64,000 nt of DNA from Opitutia bacterium (GTDB lineage: Bacteria; Verrucomicrobiota; Verrucomicrobiia; Opitutales; Opitutaceae), in contig NSIG01000026.1 of assembly GCA_002737275.1 (NCBI GenBank), positions 1 through 64,000 on the forward strand, written 5' to 3'. The position numbers were made by a program, and so were the translations under genes. Shown piece by piece: positions 1-7,818 of the stretch (the first letter of the stretch is position 1; every line of letters begins with the position of its first letter). The notes below the pieces were generated by a model. That model was not told the origin of the DNA and ran no database searches. It was given only the letters and a program-made list of their open reading frames with translations.

Positions 1-933
1 TATCGCGCCGAGGCCGCCCGCCAAGCAGAAAAAGGCATCGAGCAAACCTATCTTCAACTCGCCCGCGTCCCCAACGGTCCCCTCACCCTCGAGTTCAGCC
101 GGCTCCTTGCCGGCGGCGACGCCCGCTTCGGCCTCCCGCCTAAAGCCACCATGGCCCAGCGCACCCTCGCCGAGGTTCGCGCGTGGCTCGCACCCCAACT
201 CGCCACCGGCGCCATCGAACTCGCCGTCGTCGGTGATTTCGAACTCGAGCCCACCCTCGCTGCCATCGCCCAGACCTTCGGCGCCCTCCCACCCCGCGCC
301 CCCAAAGCCGACCTCGCCGCCCAACGCAAAATCACCATGCCCGCGGAGCCGTTGACCAAATCCTACACCGTAGAGACCGAAATCCCCAAAGGACTCATCG
401 GCCTTTACTGGCCCTCGACCGACGCCTTGGACGTCAAACGCAGCCGCCGGCTGAATATGCTGGCCGAGGTCCTGAGTGACCGTCTCCGCGTCAAAGTCCG
501 CGAGGAGCTCGGCGGCGCCTACAGCCCCGGCGCCGGCAGCTCGTCGAGCGACATCTATCCCGGCTACGGCTACCTCATCGCACAAGTCAGCGTCGATCCC
601 GCCAAGGCGCAGGAGATCGCCGATGTCGTCGTCGCGATCGCGGCCGACCTCGCCGCAAACGGTGTCACCGCCGAAGAGCTCAACCGCTCCAAGCAACCCA
701 TCCTCACCTCGAGCCGTGAAAATCTCCGCAACAACGGCTACTGGCTCGGCATGCTGAGCCGCGCCCAAGAACAACCCGAGCGCCTAGACTGGACCCGCAC
801 GCGCATCGCCGACCTCGAAGCGATGACTGCCGAGGAATTGTCCGCGTTGGCCAAGCAATACTTTCCCGCCACCCGCGTCTCCCGCGTCACCGTCCTTCCC
901 ATCGCGAAACCCACCGCCAAGCCTTCCGAGTAA
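1..933 (+). CDS. M16 family metallopeptidase, C-terminal part (cut by left edge)
   Basis: The reading frame is open from base 1 to the TAA at 931-933, so this is the 3' part (about 310 residues) of a gene that begins outside the window; the ATG at 151 is internal. The visible segment matches the inactive-type C-terminal half of M16 (insulinase/pitrilysin) zinc peptidases: a linker, then a domain with the usual GLIGLYWP strand and the RxxxxEELGGAYSP segment where M16 partners carry their Arg/Tyr substrate-binding pair. The zinc motif HxxEH would lie upstream and is not visible. These proteins are typically periplasmic or secreted peptide-degrading enzymes. The family call is firm; whether the whole protein is catalytic cannot be judged here. 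Confidence 0.85.
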   Translation, partial: YRAEAARQAEKGIEQTYLQLARVPNGPLTLEFSRLLAGGDARFGLPPKATMAQRTLAEVRAWLAPQLATGAIELAVVGDFELEPTLAAIAQTFGALPPRAPKADLAAQRKITMPAEPLTKSYTVETEIPKGLIGLYWPSTDALDVKRSRRLNMLAEVLSDRLRVKVREELGGAYSPGAGSSSSDIYPGYGYLIAQVSVDPAKAQEIADVVVAIAADLAANGVTAEELNRSKQPILTSSRENLRNNGYWLGMLSRAQEQPERLDWTRTRIADLEAMTAEELSALAKQYFPATRVSRVTVLPIAKPTAKPSE

Positions 934-1306
934 AGCCGCCGGCGCGGGATTTCGCACGTCAGCGCAGGCAGCGCCCGACGCTCGGTGCACGGCGTTGCCC
1001 GCGCCTCCGTTCCTTATCCTGTCGGGCGAGCGGGCAAATTCTTCTCGACCCGATTCCGCGGTTTTGACCGTCCCATCCGGGCCTCTCTTCTGCCCCATGT
1101 TCGCCGCGCTTGCCCTTCGTGGCGGCCCCTCCGACCCAGATCCCACCGACCCTCGACGCCACGCTGCTGAGCGTTCTGGCGTAGTGTCCCCGCGAACGGC
1201 ACCGACACCAACCGATTCGCTCACCGGTTGAAAGCAATCCGTTGCCCGCCCCTTCCGTCTACGTTCAACTATTTGCCTCGCGCCCGCATCTTCGCTCACT
1301 CAACCG
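934..1306. other. Intergenic gap, no feature recognised
   Basis: 373 bases between the peptidase and the deacetylase-like gene. Short open frames exist on both strands but none resembles a protein, and I see no tRNA, terminator with a T-run or clear promoter. Confidence 0.5.
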
Positions 1307-2260
1307 GTGCGCTGTTTTTACCATCAGGATTACACCTTTCCACTCCCGGCCGAGCACCCGTTCCCGATGGATAAATTCTGGCGCGCCGAAGCCCTCATCC
1401 GCGCCGCTTCCACTCCGCTTCCGCCCCAGTCCGTTTGTCATCCATTAGATGACAAACGTTTCAGCCCTTCCCTTTCGATCCATACCGTCGACCCTGCGCC
1501 GTTCGACCTTGTGCTCCGCGTCCACACGGCCGACTACCTCGAGCAGATTCGCACCGGCTCGCTCGACACTCGCGCGGCGCTAAAACTCGGCTTGCCCGCC
1601 TGCGAGGCGTTGCTCACCCGCTCTCGGCTCGAAGTCGCGGGCACTCTCGCCGCGACCTACGCTGCCCTCACCGACGGCCTCGCCTGCAACCTCGCCGGCG
1701 GCACGCATCACGCGTTCCCCGACCACGGCCAGGGCTACTGCGTCCTCAACGACGTCGCCATCACCATCCGCGAGCTGCACGTCACGCGCCCAGAGCTCCG
1801 CGTTTTCGTCCTCGATACTGATGCCCACCAGGGCAACGGCACCCACGCCATCTTCGCCGCTAATCCCCGCGTCTTCACCTACTCGATTCACGTCGGAAAA
1901 AACTACCCGGCCGTAAAAACTCCCGGCTCCCTCGACGTCGAGCTCCCCCGATACGTCGAAGGAGCCGACTACCTTGAGCAACTCGAAGCCACCTTCGCGC
2001 CGGCTTTTTCCGACTTTGCCCCCGACCTCGTTTTTTGGATCGCCGGCGCCGACCCCCACGAGAACGACCGCTTTGGCCAAATGAAACTCACCGACGCCGA
2101 CATCGCGGCCCGCGACGAGCACATTTTACAACTCGTCACGCGGACGCGAACTCCTACCGCGATCCTTTACGGCGGCGGCTACAACCGCGACCGAGCACAC
2201 ACCGCCCGCATCCATGCCGCCACCGTCCTCCGCGCCGCCGGGTACTTTCCGAAACGGTAG
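1307..2260 (+). CDS. Histone deacetylase family (acetylpolyamine/acetoin utilization type) hydrolase
   Basis: A 317-residue protein of the arginase/deacetylase fold. The catalytic layout is complete: the His-His pair at 134-135 in GGTHHAF, zinc ligands Asp172 and His174 in DTDAHQGNGT, the third ligand Asp249 in GADPHENDRFG, and the transition-state Tyr292 in GGGYNRD. Bacterial members deacetylate small molecules such as acetylpolyamines, or protein lysines; the substrate is not predictable here. The GTG at 1307 gives a normal family N-terminus (CFYHQDYTFPLP), with no Shine-Dalgarno before it. It stands alone, followed by a repeat-rich gap. The protein is probably cytoplasmic since no signal peptide is seen. 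Confidence 0.9.
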   Translation: MRCFYHQDYTFPLPAEHPFPMDKFWRAEALIRAASTPLPPQSVCHPLDDKRFSPSLSIHTVDPAPFDLVLRVHTADYLEQIRTGSLDTRAALKLGLPACEALLTRSRLEVAGTLAATYAALTDGLACNLAGGTHHAFPDHGQGYCVLNDVAITIRELHVTRPELRVFVLDTDAHQGNGTHAIFAANPRVFTYSIHVGKNYPAVKTPGSLDVELPRYVEGADYLEQLEATFAPAFSDFAPDLVFWIAGADPHENDRFGQMKLTDADIAARDEHILQLVTRTRTPTAILYGGGYNRDRAHTARIHAATVLRAAGYFPKR

Positions 2261-2326
2261 AACCGGCCGCCGGTCGGTTTCACTCCAAGCGCTGAAGTTT
2301 TAAATCCTCCCCCCCCCATTTTTTTT

Positions 2327-2389
2327 CGCGCCCATCCGCGGCCATTCGCGGGCCAGCCGCTCTCCGCCTTTCGGGTATTTCGTGGTTAA
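2327..2389. repeat. Dispersed TTAACCACGAA-type palindromic repeat, copy A
   Basis: Read on the minus strand it starts TTAACCACGAAATACCCG and continues into CGCGAATGGCCGCGGATGG. It is a member of the family also seen near 6801, 10457, 11844, 13603 and 22039. A run of nine C and eight T (2309-2326) adjoins it. Confidence 0.6.
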
Positions 2390-2420
2390 GAGTCCGAGCG
2401 CTCTACCACTGCGCCATGCC
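2386..2420 (-). pseudogene. 5' half of a tRNA-Lys(CUU), truncated after the anticodon loop
   Basis: On the minus strand the sequence reads GGCATGGCGCAGTGGTAGAG followed by CGCTCGGACTCTTAA, which has the form of a tRNA D arm (GCGC, AGTGGTAGA, GCGC) and of an anticodon loop CTCTTAA with anticodon CTT. The 3' half is missing: instead of a matching TCCGA strand and a T arm the sequence runs straight into the dispersed repeat that starts with TTAACCACG. The junction shares TTAA. It begins at the stop codon of the neighbouring SDR gene. No base 26 can be assigned, which also points to decay. Confidence 0.5.
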
Positions 2421-3107
2421 TCACCCGTTAAACCCGCCGACGCTCAAACTCCGCCCGTTGTCCTTCGCCCCGAGCTTCAAAATAAACGGCGCCGCCACTT
2501 CCGCCCATGCCTCCGCCTTCGGGTGATCGGCCGCGCCTTCGGCCCAGCACGCGCGCAACATGTCCGTATCGATCACACCGGGATTGAGCGGCACCGCCGC
2601 CATCCCGGCCGGCAACTCCTCCGCCAGCGCTTTCGTCAATCCCTCGATCGCCCACTTCGTCGCGCAATACGGCGCCACCTCCGGAGCCACGCCGCGCCCC
2701 CAGCCCGAACTCAAGTTCACGATCACGCCTTTCTTCTTCGCGACCATCGCCGGCACGAAATGCCGGATCACGTTGGCCACGCCGCGCACGTTCACATCGA
2801 CGACCTTAGTGAATTCCCGGTCGCTCTGCATCCACAACGGCCCGAGCGGATTCATCACGCCCGCATTGTTGATCAAAAAATCCGGCACCGCGTCGTGCTC
2901 TAGGACCTTCGCCGCCCAAAGCGCCACCTTCGCGTCCAGCGCCACATCGCACACCATGAAATCATGCGGCGCGCCATGGTCCATCCGCAGGTTAAAAATT
3001 TCCGTCCCGCTCCGGCCGCACCCGATCACCGTGTGCCCGAGCGCGATGAATTTCTTCGTCAACGCCCGACCCAGCCCGCGCGTGACTCCGGTGATGACGA
3101 TCTTCAT
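2421..3107 (-). CDS. SDR family NAD(P)-dependent oxidoreductase
   Basis: A 228-residue classical short-chain dehydrogenase/reductase. It shows the nucleotide-binding TGxxxGLG motif at residues 6-13 (TGVTRGLG), the NNAG structural motif at 80-83, catalytic Ser133/134 in NLSSGWG, and the YxxxK pair Tyr147/Lys151 in YCATK. Substrate cannot be assigned. The ATG at 3107 starts immediately at the Rossmann strand MKIVITG, typical of the family. Its TGA lies directly at the edge of the tRNA-Lys fragment, so its last codons may have been shaped by that rearrangement, although the end still reads as a plausible C-terminus (GGFNG). Confidence 0.88.
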   Translation of the reverse strand: MKIVITGVTRGLGRALTKKFIALGHTVIGCGRSGTEIFNLRMDHGAPHDFMVCDVALDAKVALWAAKVLEHDAVPDFLINNAGVMNPLGPLWMQSDREFTKVVDVNVRGVANVIRHFVPAMVAKKKGVIVNLSSGWGRGVAPEVAPYCATKWAIEGLTKALAEELPAGMAAVPLNPGVIDTDMLRACWAEGAADHPKAEAWAEVAAPFILKLGAKDNGRSLSVGGFNG

Positions 3108-3159
3108 GCAACTTGGATAAGCGCTGGCCGACCGGCGATTCGACGTTCGTCCGCCGACT

Positions 3160-3558
3160 CTAGCGCGACTGCAAACTAAACTTGTTCAGTCCGCTCTTGC
3201 GGCACGCATCCATCACGAAAGCCAACTTCTTCAACTGCGTGGTTTCGTCGGCCTTGATCAGCACCGGGATGTCTTTGTCCACATTACGCACCTCGCGCAG
3301 CAAGGTGATTAGCTGCTCGTCGCTCACGACCTGGCCGTTGAACGTCACCGTACCCTCCTTGTCGATCGCGACCGTGACCTTGCCCTGGAAATCGTTCTTA
3401 CCCGCTGTGTCCACCTTCGGCAGCGTCAGGTTGAGCACCGCACCCGAGCGCGCCTGCATCGTCACGTAGGCGAAGAGCACGAGCATCACGAGCACGTCGA
3501 TCAACGGCACGAGCGGCAATTCCGGGCGCGGCCGCGGCCGCCGTTGCAACAGACTCAT
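3160..3558 (-). CDS. exbD: Biopolymer transport protein ExbD/TolR
   Basis: A 132-residue single-pass inner-membrane protein. After a basic N-terminus there is one transmembrane helix (about 15-35) carrying the essential proton-relay Asp21 in PLIDVLVMLVLF, then a periplasmic domain of typical ExbD length. Together with ExbB it makes the proton-driven motor that energises TonB- or Tol-type transport. The chosen ATG at 3558 overlaps the TGA of the upstream exbB as ATGA, implying translational coupling; longer forms of the frame read into non-homologous sequence. No tonB gene is visible nearby. Confidence 0.88.
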   Translation of the reverse strand: MSLLQRRPRPRPELPLVPLIDVLVMLVLFAYVTMQARSGAVLNLTLPKVDTAGKNDFQGKVTVAIDKEGTVTFNGQVVSDEQLITLLREVRNVDKDIPVLIKADETTQLKKLAFVMDACRKSGLNKFSLQSR

Positions 3559-4163
3559 GGCTGCTTGGTCGTCGGTTGTTCGGCCGAGCCTTGCTTGGCC
3601 AGCACCCGCTCCAGCAACACATCCAACTGCGCCGCATGTTTGCTGATCACGCGTTGCAGATGCCCGCTCCCGATCAACGCCGGCAGCGCGATGCAAAGCC
3701 CGAGAATCGTCGCTGACAGCGCGTAGCCCACGCTCTCGGTGAACTGCACGGGATCGGGCATCTTCGTCTGCGGATCCACCACGGAAAACGCCCCGAGCAA
3801 GCCCGTAACCGTGCCGATCAGCCCGATCAGCGGCGCCGCCGCGTAGATCGTATCGAGGTAGCTCACCCCGCGCTCCATCTTGATCACCTCAAGCCGCGCG
3901 TAGGCTTTCACGGCCTCGGCATCACCGGCATGCCGCGAGGCAAAATTCAGAATCCGGCCAAGGGCCGAGCGTTTGTCTCCCGTCGAAGCGCGACCCTCGA
4001 TCACCGACTCCGCCAAGTCCTCCGGGATAACCGCCGGCGTGCGCAGGGCGAAGAGGCGTTCTACAATGATGAAAGTCGCGATCAGCGAGCATAGGCCAAG
4101 CGGATAGATCAGCAAACCGGCTTCTTTGACGATTCGGGCCGCATCAATGGAGGCTAAAAACAT
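3555..4163 (-). CDS. exbB: MotA/TolQ/ExbB proton channel family protein
   Basis: A 202-residue polytopic inner-membrane protein. Transmembrane segments lie near residues 15-37, 108-132 and 148-170, and the family signature is seen in YAAAPLIGLIGTVTGLLGAF followed by ALSATILGLCIALPAL. It forms the channel of the ExbB-ExbD (or TolQ-TolR) motor and is the first gene of the two-gene operon with exbD (4-base overlap). Only the energising half of the system is present; the TonB-like partner must be encoded elsewhere. No Shine-Dalgarno precedes the ATG. Confidence 0.88.
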   Translation of the reverse strand: MFLASIDAARIVKEAGLLIYPLGLCSLIATFIIVERLFALRTPAVIPEDLAESVIEGRASTGDKRSALGRILNFASRHAGDAEAVKAYARLEVIKMERGVSYLDTIYAAAPLIGLIGTVTGLLGAFSVVDPQTKMPDPVQFTESVGYALSATILGLCIALPALIGSGHLQRVISKHAAQLDVLLERVLAKQGSAEQPTTKQP

Positions 4164-4290
4164 AAAGGTGTGTGCAACAGGAGACGCCGGAGTCCGGCAA
4201 AGGTTCAGAAAAAGTGATGAAGTTCAGTTTTTCGTTTCCCGTCAAATCCGGGCTTTCGGCAGGAGCGGGACGGCCCGAGACCGAGGTGGA

Positions 4291-4310
4291 GCCCGATGTC
4301 CCCATCGGGC
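4291..4310. other. Hairpin upstream of exbB
   Basis: An 8-bp perfect stem, GCCCGATG-TCCC-CATCGGGC, with a T-rich tract on the plus strand after it. It lies between the leuD terminator and exbB. It may be a terminator for plus-strand readthrough or a repeat; no gene upstream on that strand needs it. Confidence 0.35.
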
Positions 4311-4331
4311 TTGGCTTCTTCCGCTGCTCAA

Positions 4332-4358
4332 CAAAAAAGCCCGTTGAGGACAACGGGC
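4332..4358 (-). terminator. Intrinsic terminator of the leuCD genes
   Basis: On the minus strand GCCCGTTG-TCCT-CAACGGGC forms an 8-bp perfect stem with a 4-base loop, followed directly by six T. It sits 10 bases downstream of the leuD stop codon. Confidence 0.85.
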
Positions 4359-4367
4359 ACCACCTTC

Positions 4368-4988
4368 TCACAAATCCTCAACTCCTCCCGCCGCCAGATA
4401 AGGCAGCTTGGTCGCCGTGGCGCGCGCCGCCGGCAGGCCGTCAATCAGCTCCCCGATCGCGTCCCAGCGTCCGTTGACCAGCGCGTCGCGCGCCGATTCC
4501 CGAATCGCGCCTTTGACGGTCTGCCCGCCAAAACGCACTTCCTGCTTCGTCACGTCGATCGTGACCTCGAGGGTGGGATCGGCTTCGACCGCCGCCGCAA
4601 TCTTGGCGATGTCCTCGCGGGTCGCCGTCACGCACGGAATCCCGAGTGTGATGGAATTGCCGAAGAAAATCTCCGCGTAGCCCTCGGCGATCACCGCCCG
4701 GAAGCCGTATTTCTGGATCGCCTGCGGCGCGTGTTCACGCGACGAGCCGCACCCGAAATTGGCGCCAGAAAGCAAAATCGTCGCGCCATTGAAACGGGGC
4801 TCATTCAACGGGTGCGGCTTGAGCGTGCCGTCGAGCTGCTTGCGCACGTCGTTAAAAAGAAACTCGCCCAATCCGTCGAAGGTCACGCACTTCATGAAGC
4901 GCGCCGGGATGATGCGGTCGGTATCGATATCGTTGCCGGGCACCGCGACGGCGCGGCCGGTGAAGGAGGTGATTTTTGCGAGAGCCAT
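4368..4988 (-). CDS. leuD: 3-isopropylmalate dehydratase small subunit
   Basis: A 206-residue LeuD. With LeuC it isomerises 2-isopropylmalate to 3-isopropylmalate in leucine biosynthesis. The swivel-domain motif ANFGCGSSREHAPQA (residues 76-90) holds the substrate-binding GSSREH segment, followed by AVIAEGYAEIFFGN. Length is normal for the bacterial subunit. It lies 103 bases downstream of leuC, a wider gap than usual, filled by an inverted repeat. It is followed by a strong terminator. The ATG at 4988 has no Shine-Dalgarno. Confidence 0.95.
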   Translation of the reverse strand: MALAKITSFTGRAVAVPGNDIDTDRIIPARFMKCVTFDGLGEFLFNDVRKQLDGTLKPHPLNEPRFNGATILLSGANFGCGSSREHAPQAIQKYGFRAVIAEGYAEIFFGNSITLGIPCVTATREDIAKIAAAVEADPTLEVTIDVTKQEVRFGGQTVKGAIRESARDALVNGRWDAIGELIDGLPAARATATKLPYLAAGGVEDL

Positions 4989-5005
4989 GAGATTGGTAGT
5001 AGCGG

Positions 5006-5084
5006 GTAGTGAGTAGTGGGTAGCGGGTAGAAAGTGGGCGGCGACCGGCGTGATGCTCGCTAATCGCTACCCACTGCTCGCTAC
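5006..5084. repeat. Imperfect inverted repeat between leuC and leuD
   Basis: Two 20-base arms, 5006-5025 (GTAGTGAGTAGTGGGTAGCG) and the complement of 5065-5084 (GTAGCGAGCAGTGGGTAGCG), match at 18 of 20 positions and are separated by 39 bases. It nearly fills the leuC-leuD gap and would fold as a long hairpin in the transcript. Confidence 0.75.
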
Positions 5085-5091
5085 GTAACCA

Positions 5092-6510
5092 TTAGTTGTT
5101 CGAGACCGAAAAGACCTCGCGGGCATCCGCGATGTGACCAGTGACCGCGGCCGCCGCGACCATCACCGGGCTCATCAAGATCGTGCGCCCCGTGGTCGAG
5201 CCCTGGCGGCCCTTGAAATTGCGGTTCGACGACGACGCACAGAGCTGGTCGCCGATAAGTTTGTCCGGATTCATCGCGAGACACATCGAGCAACCGGCCG
5301 CGCGCCACTCGAAGCCCGCCTCGGCGAGGATCTTGTCGAGCCCGAGCTTTTCGCACTGGAGCGCGACGATCTGCGAGCCGGGCACCGCGATGGCCTTGAT
5401 GCCGGGTGCGACCTTGCGGCCCTTGATGTATTTGGCGACCTCTTGGAAATCCGAGAGCCGGCCATTGGTGCAGGAGCCGAGGAACGCGACGTGGATCGCC
5501 GTGCCCTTGATCGGTTTCCCCGGCGGCAGCTTCATGTAGGCCAGCGCCTCGATGATCCCCGCCCGATCATCGTCCGAGGTGGCCGTCTCAACGCTCGGAA
5601 TGTTCTCGTTGATCGCGATGCCTTGGCCGGGGTTGATGCCCCAGGTCACGGTCGGGGCGATCGTCGCCGCGTCGATCTTCACGACGTCGTCGTAGGTCGC
5701 GCCCGGATCAGAGGCGAAAGACTTCCAAGTCGCCACCGCCGCATCCCACGCCGCGCCTTGCGGCGAGTAGGGCCGGCCCTTGAGGTAGGCGAACGTCGTC
5801 TCGTCGGGATTTACGTAGCCGGCCCGAGCGCCGCCCTCGATCGACATATTGCACACCGTCATGCGCTCCTCCATCGAGAAGCTGTCGAAGGTCGAGCCCG
5901 CGTATTCGTAGGCGTAGCCCGTGCCGCCATTCACCCCGAGCGTGCGGATGATGTGCAAGATAACATCCTTCGCATACACGCCCGCCCGCAGCTTCCCGTT
6001 GACCTCGATGCGGCGCACCTTGAGCGCGCTGAGGGCCATCGTCTGCGTCGCCAGCACATCGCGCACCTGGCTGGTGCCGATGCCAAACGCGATCGCGCCG
6101 AATGCGCCGTGCGTGCTCGTATGCGAATCACCGCAAGCGATCGTCGTGCCCGGCTGGGTGATGCCCTGCTCCGGCCCCACGATGTGGACGATGCCTTGCT
6201 TGCCGCTCGCCCGGTCGAAAAACGTGATCCCAAACTGCGCGCAGTTTTTCCGCAGTTCGTCCATCATGGCCTGCGCCAACGGGTCGGAGTAAGGCTCAAC
6301 CAACTGATCGGTCGGCACGATGTGGTCGACCGTGGCAAACGTGCGGTGCGGAAACGCCACCGGCAGCCCGAGATCGCGCAACATGCCAAACGCCTGCGGG
6401 CTCGTCACCTCGTGAATAAGGTGCGTGCCAATGAGCAGCTGCGTCTGACCGTTGGCCAGTTGGCGGACGCTGTGAGCGTCCCAAACTTTTTCAAAAAGAG
6501 ATTTAGGCAT
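5092..6510 (-). CDS. leuC: 3-isopropylmalate dehydratase large subunit
   Basis: A 472-residue aconitase-superfamily protein. The three cysteine ligands of the 4Fe-4S cluster are present: Cys347 in GSCTNGR and Cys407/Cys410 in CSMCLAMN. The N-terminal [20 protein letters not shown] motif (about 127-145) is also intact. It partners LeuD in the isopropylmalate isomerase step of leucine synthesis. Transcription probably starts near 6632 from a TATAGT -10 box, under control of the divergent LysR-type gene, leaving a leader of about 120 bases. The bases before the ATG are pyrimidine-rich and lack a Shine-Dalgarno. Confidence 0.96.
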   Translation of the reverse strand: MPKSLFEKVWDAHSVRQLANGQTQLLIGTHLIHEVTSPQAFGMLRDLGLPVAFPHRTFATVDHIVPTDQLVEPYSDPLAQAMMDELRKNCAQFGITFFDRASGKQGIVHIVGPEQGITQPGTTIACGDSHTSTHGAFGAIAFGIGTSQVRDVLATQTMALSALKVRRIEVNGKLRAGVYAKDVILHIIRTLGVNGGTGYAYEYAGSTFDSFSMEERMTVCNMSIEGGARAGYVNPDETTFAYLKGRPYSPQGAAWDAAVATWKSFASDPGATYDDVVKIDAATIAPTVTWGINPGQGIAINENIPSVETATSDDDRAGIIEALAYMKLPPGKPIKGTAIHVAFLGSCTNGRLSDFQEVAKYIKGRKVAPGIKAIAVPGSQIVALQCEKLGLDKILAEAGFEWRAAGCSMCLAMNPDKLIGDQLCASSSNRNFKGRQGSTTGRTILMSPVMVAAAAVTGHIADAREVFSVSNN

Positions 6511-6638
6511 AGAAAAAAGGAGGGGAGATGGACGGGGACGATGTTTCGGTTTCTTCGGCTTCCAGGTTTCGAGTCATCGAACATCCCCGAGGTTCTGACA
6601 ACTCTGGAACTCGAAACCCCGCACCCGACTGCCTCCCC

Positions 6639-6644
6639 ACTATA
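6639..6644 (-). promoter_or_regulatory. Probable -10 box of the leuC promoter
   Basis: TATAGT on the minus strand, about 129 bases before the leuC ATG. The -35 region is poor (TTTCTC-like at 17-18 bases), as expected for a promoter that needs an activator. Confidence 0.5.
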
Positions 6645-6670
6645 GCGCAGAATTGCCATGCCGAGAAATA

Positions 6671-6679
6671 CTAATTTAG
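6671..6679. promoter_or_regulatory. Palindrome CTAATTTAG in the leuC activation region
   Basis: CTAA-T-TTAG is a 4+1+4 palindrome lying about 40-47 bases upstream of the predicted leuC start site, where an LTTR activation-binding site would sit. Confidence 0.4.
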
Positions 6680-6687
6680 CCTTCCGT

Positions 6688-6704
6688 GATGCCTAAAAAG
6701 TATC
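6688..6704. promoter_or_regulatory. Probable LysR-type regulator recognition site (T-N11-A box)
   Basis: GATGCCTAAAAAGTATC is an interrupted dyad with the LTTR pattern T-N11-A (AT at 6689-6690, AT at 6702-6703). Its centre is about 64 bases upstream of the predicted leuC start site, the classical -65 position for the recognition site of this family. Confidence 0.55.
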
Positions 6705-6800
6705 AACTAATCCAAGCCCATCACGGCTTCTAACCGCCACTGCAATTGGGCCCCGGCCCGCCAAGCCCCCAACCTCGATCCCTGATCTTCGATCCCCTTT

Positions 6801-6871
6801 TCGCGTCTTTCGTGTCTTTCGTGGTAACCCTCCGAAATCCCCCTCCTCATTCGCGTCCATTCGCGGTTAAC
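6801..6871. repeat. Dispersed repeat, copy B (two units in direct orientation)
   Basis: Two related units in the same orientation: TCGCGTCTTTCGTGTCTTTC running into GTGGTAAC, then TTCGCGTCCATTCGCGGTTA ending AAC. They fill the space just before the lysR gene. Confidence 0.65.
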
Positions 6872-6915
6872 GCATCTCGCCCCCACCATATCCATCCCCA
6901 TTCCCGCTCCCCTCC

Positions 6916-7818
6916 ATGCCCCGCGACTACCAATACCCCTTCGAACTCCGCCACCTCGTCTATTTCCGCGAGCTGGCCCGCCAGCTGCACTTTCGAAAAG
7001 CCGCCGAGACTCTCGCGGTCGCCCAGCCCGCGCTGAGCCGTGCCCTCGCGCAACTTGAGGCCGCGCTCGGTGCCGACCTCCTCAACCGCACCCGCCGCGG
7101 CGCCGAGCTCACCCCCGCCGGACGTCTCCTCCTCAATCGCATCGAACCCCTCCTGCGCGGCCTTGCCGCCCTGCCCTCCGACCTAAAGGCCCTCGCCGAC
7201 GGCGAGGTCGGCCATGTGCGCGTTGCCTTTACCGGCTTGGCCATGGCCACGGTCCTGCCGCCGATCATCCGCGAATTTCACCGCCGTCACCCCGGCATCC
7301 GGCTCGAGCTCAACGAATCTCCCACCTCGGCCCAACTCACCGCGTTGCAGTCCGGCGATCTCGCCTGCGGTTTTTTCCACCCCGACGCGCCCACTCCCGG
7401 CCTGCGCACGCACGTCTTGCTGCAGGAGAAAAACGGCGTGCTGCTCCCGGCCGACCATCCCCTCGCCCGCCGCCGCGAACTCCGCCTGATCGACCTCGCG
7501 ACGACCCAGTTCGTCCTTTTCCCCCGCACGCACAATCCCGGGTTTTACGACCGCGTGCTCGCGGCGTTTGCAGCGTCCGGCGTGACCCCGCGGATCGCCG
7601 AGGAAGTCTGGCCCCGCGCCAACGGCGTCGGCCTCGTCCGCGCTGGCGTGGGCGCGACCTTCATGTGCCCGAGCGAGGCCAAACACCTGCCGGCGGAAGT
7701 TCTCTTCCGCCCGCTCACCGGCCCCGCCCCCGAAAGTCGCCTAGTGGTCGGCTGGCGCACCAATCCCGCGCCCGATCCCGCCCTCGCCGCCTTCATCGCC
7801 GTCGCCGCGCCGTCCTGA
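6916..7818 (+). CDS. LysR family transcriptional regulator, probable regulator of leuCD
   Basis: A 300-residue LysR-type regulator. The N-terminal winged helix-turn-helix spans about residues 12-70 (LVYFRELARQLHFRKAAETL then QPALSRALAQLEAALG), followed by a linker helix and a type-2 periplasmic-binding-like effector domain (about 95-295). It is transcribed divergently from leuC, with a T-N11-A box near -65 of the leuC promoter, so activation of leuCD by a leucine-pathway intermediate is likely. That link is inferred from position only. The ATG at 6916 follows a pyrimidine-rich leader without Shine-Dalgarno. Confidence 0.9.
   Translation: MPRDYQYPFELRHLVYFRELARQLHFRKAAETLAVAQPALSRALAQLEAALGADLLNRTRRGAELTPAGRLLLNRIEPLLRGLAALPSDLKALADGEVGHVRVAFTGLAMATVLPPIIREFHRRHPGIRLELNESPTSAQLTALQSGDLACGFFHPDAPTPGLRTHVLLQEKNGVLLPADHPLARRRELRLIDLATTQFVLFPRTHNPGFYDRVLAAFAASGVTPRIAEEVWPRANGVGLVRAGVGATFMCPSEAKHLPAEVLFRPLTGPAPESRLVVGWRTNPAPDPALAAFIAVAAPS

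Noticed and set aside
2309-2326. C9 and T8 homopolymer runs as a possible phase-variation switch
   Set aside because: They lie about 50 bases after the stop codon of the deacetylase-like gene and not in a promoter or reading frame, so there is nothing obvious for them to switch.
2386-2420. Integrase attachment site of a genomic island
   Set aside because: Integrases normally duplicate the 3' end of a tRNA; here the 5' half is kept, and no integrase or island genes are adjacent.
5134-6645. 503-codon plus-strand open frame
   Set aside because: It is antisense to leuC, whose motifs are unmistakable; the translation is Arg/His-rich low-complexity sequence typical of a shadow frame in GC-rich DNA.
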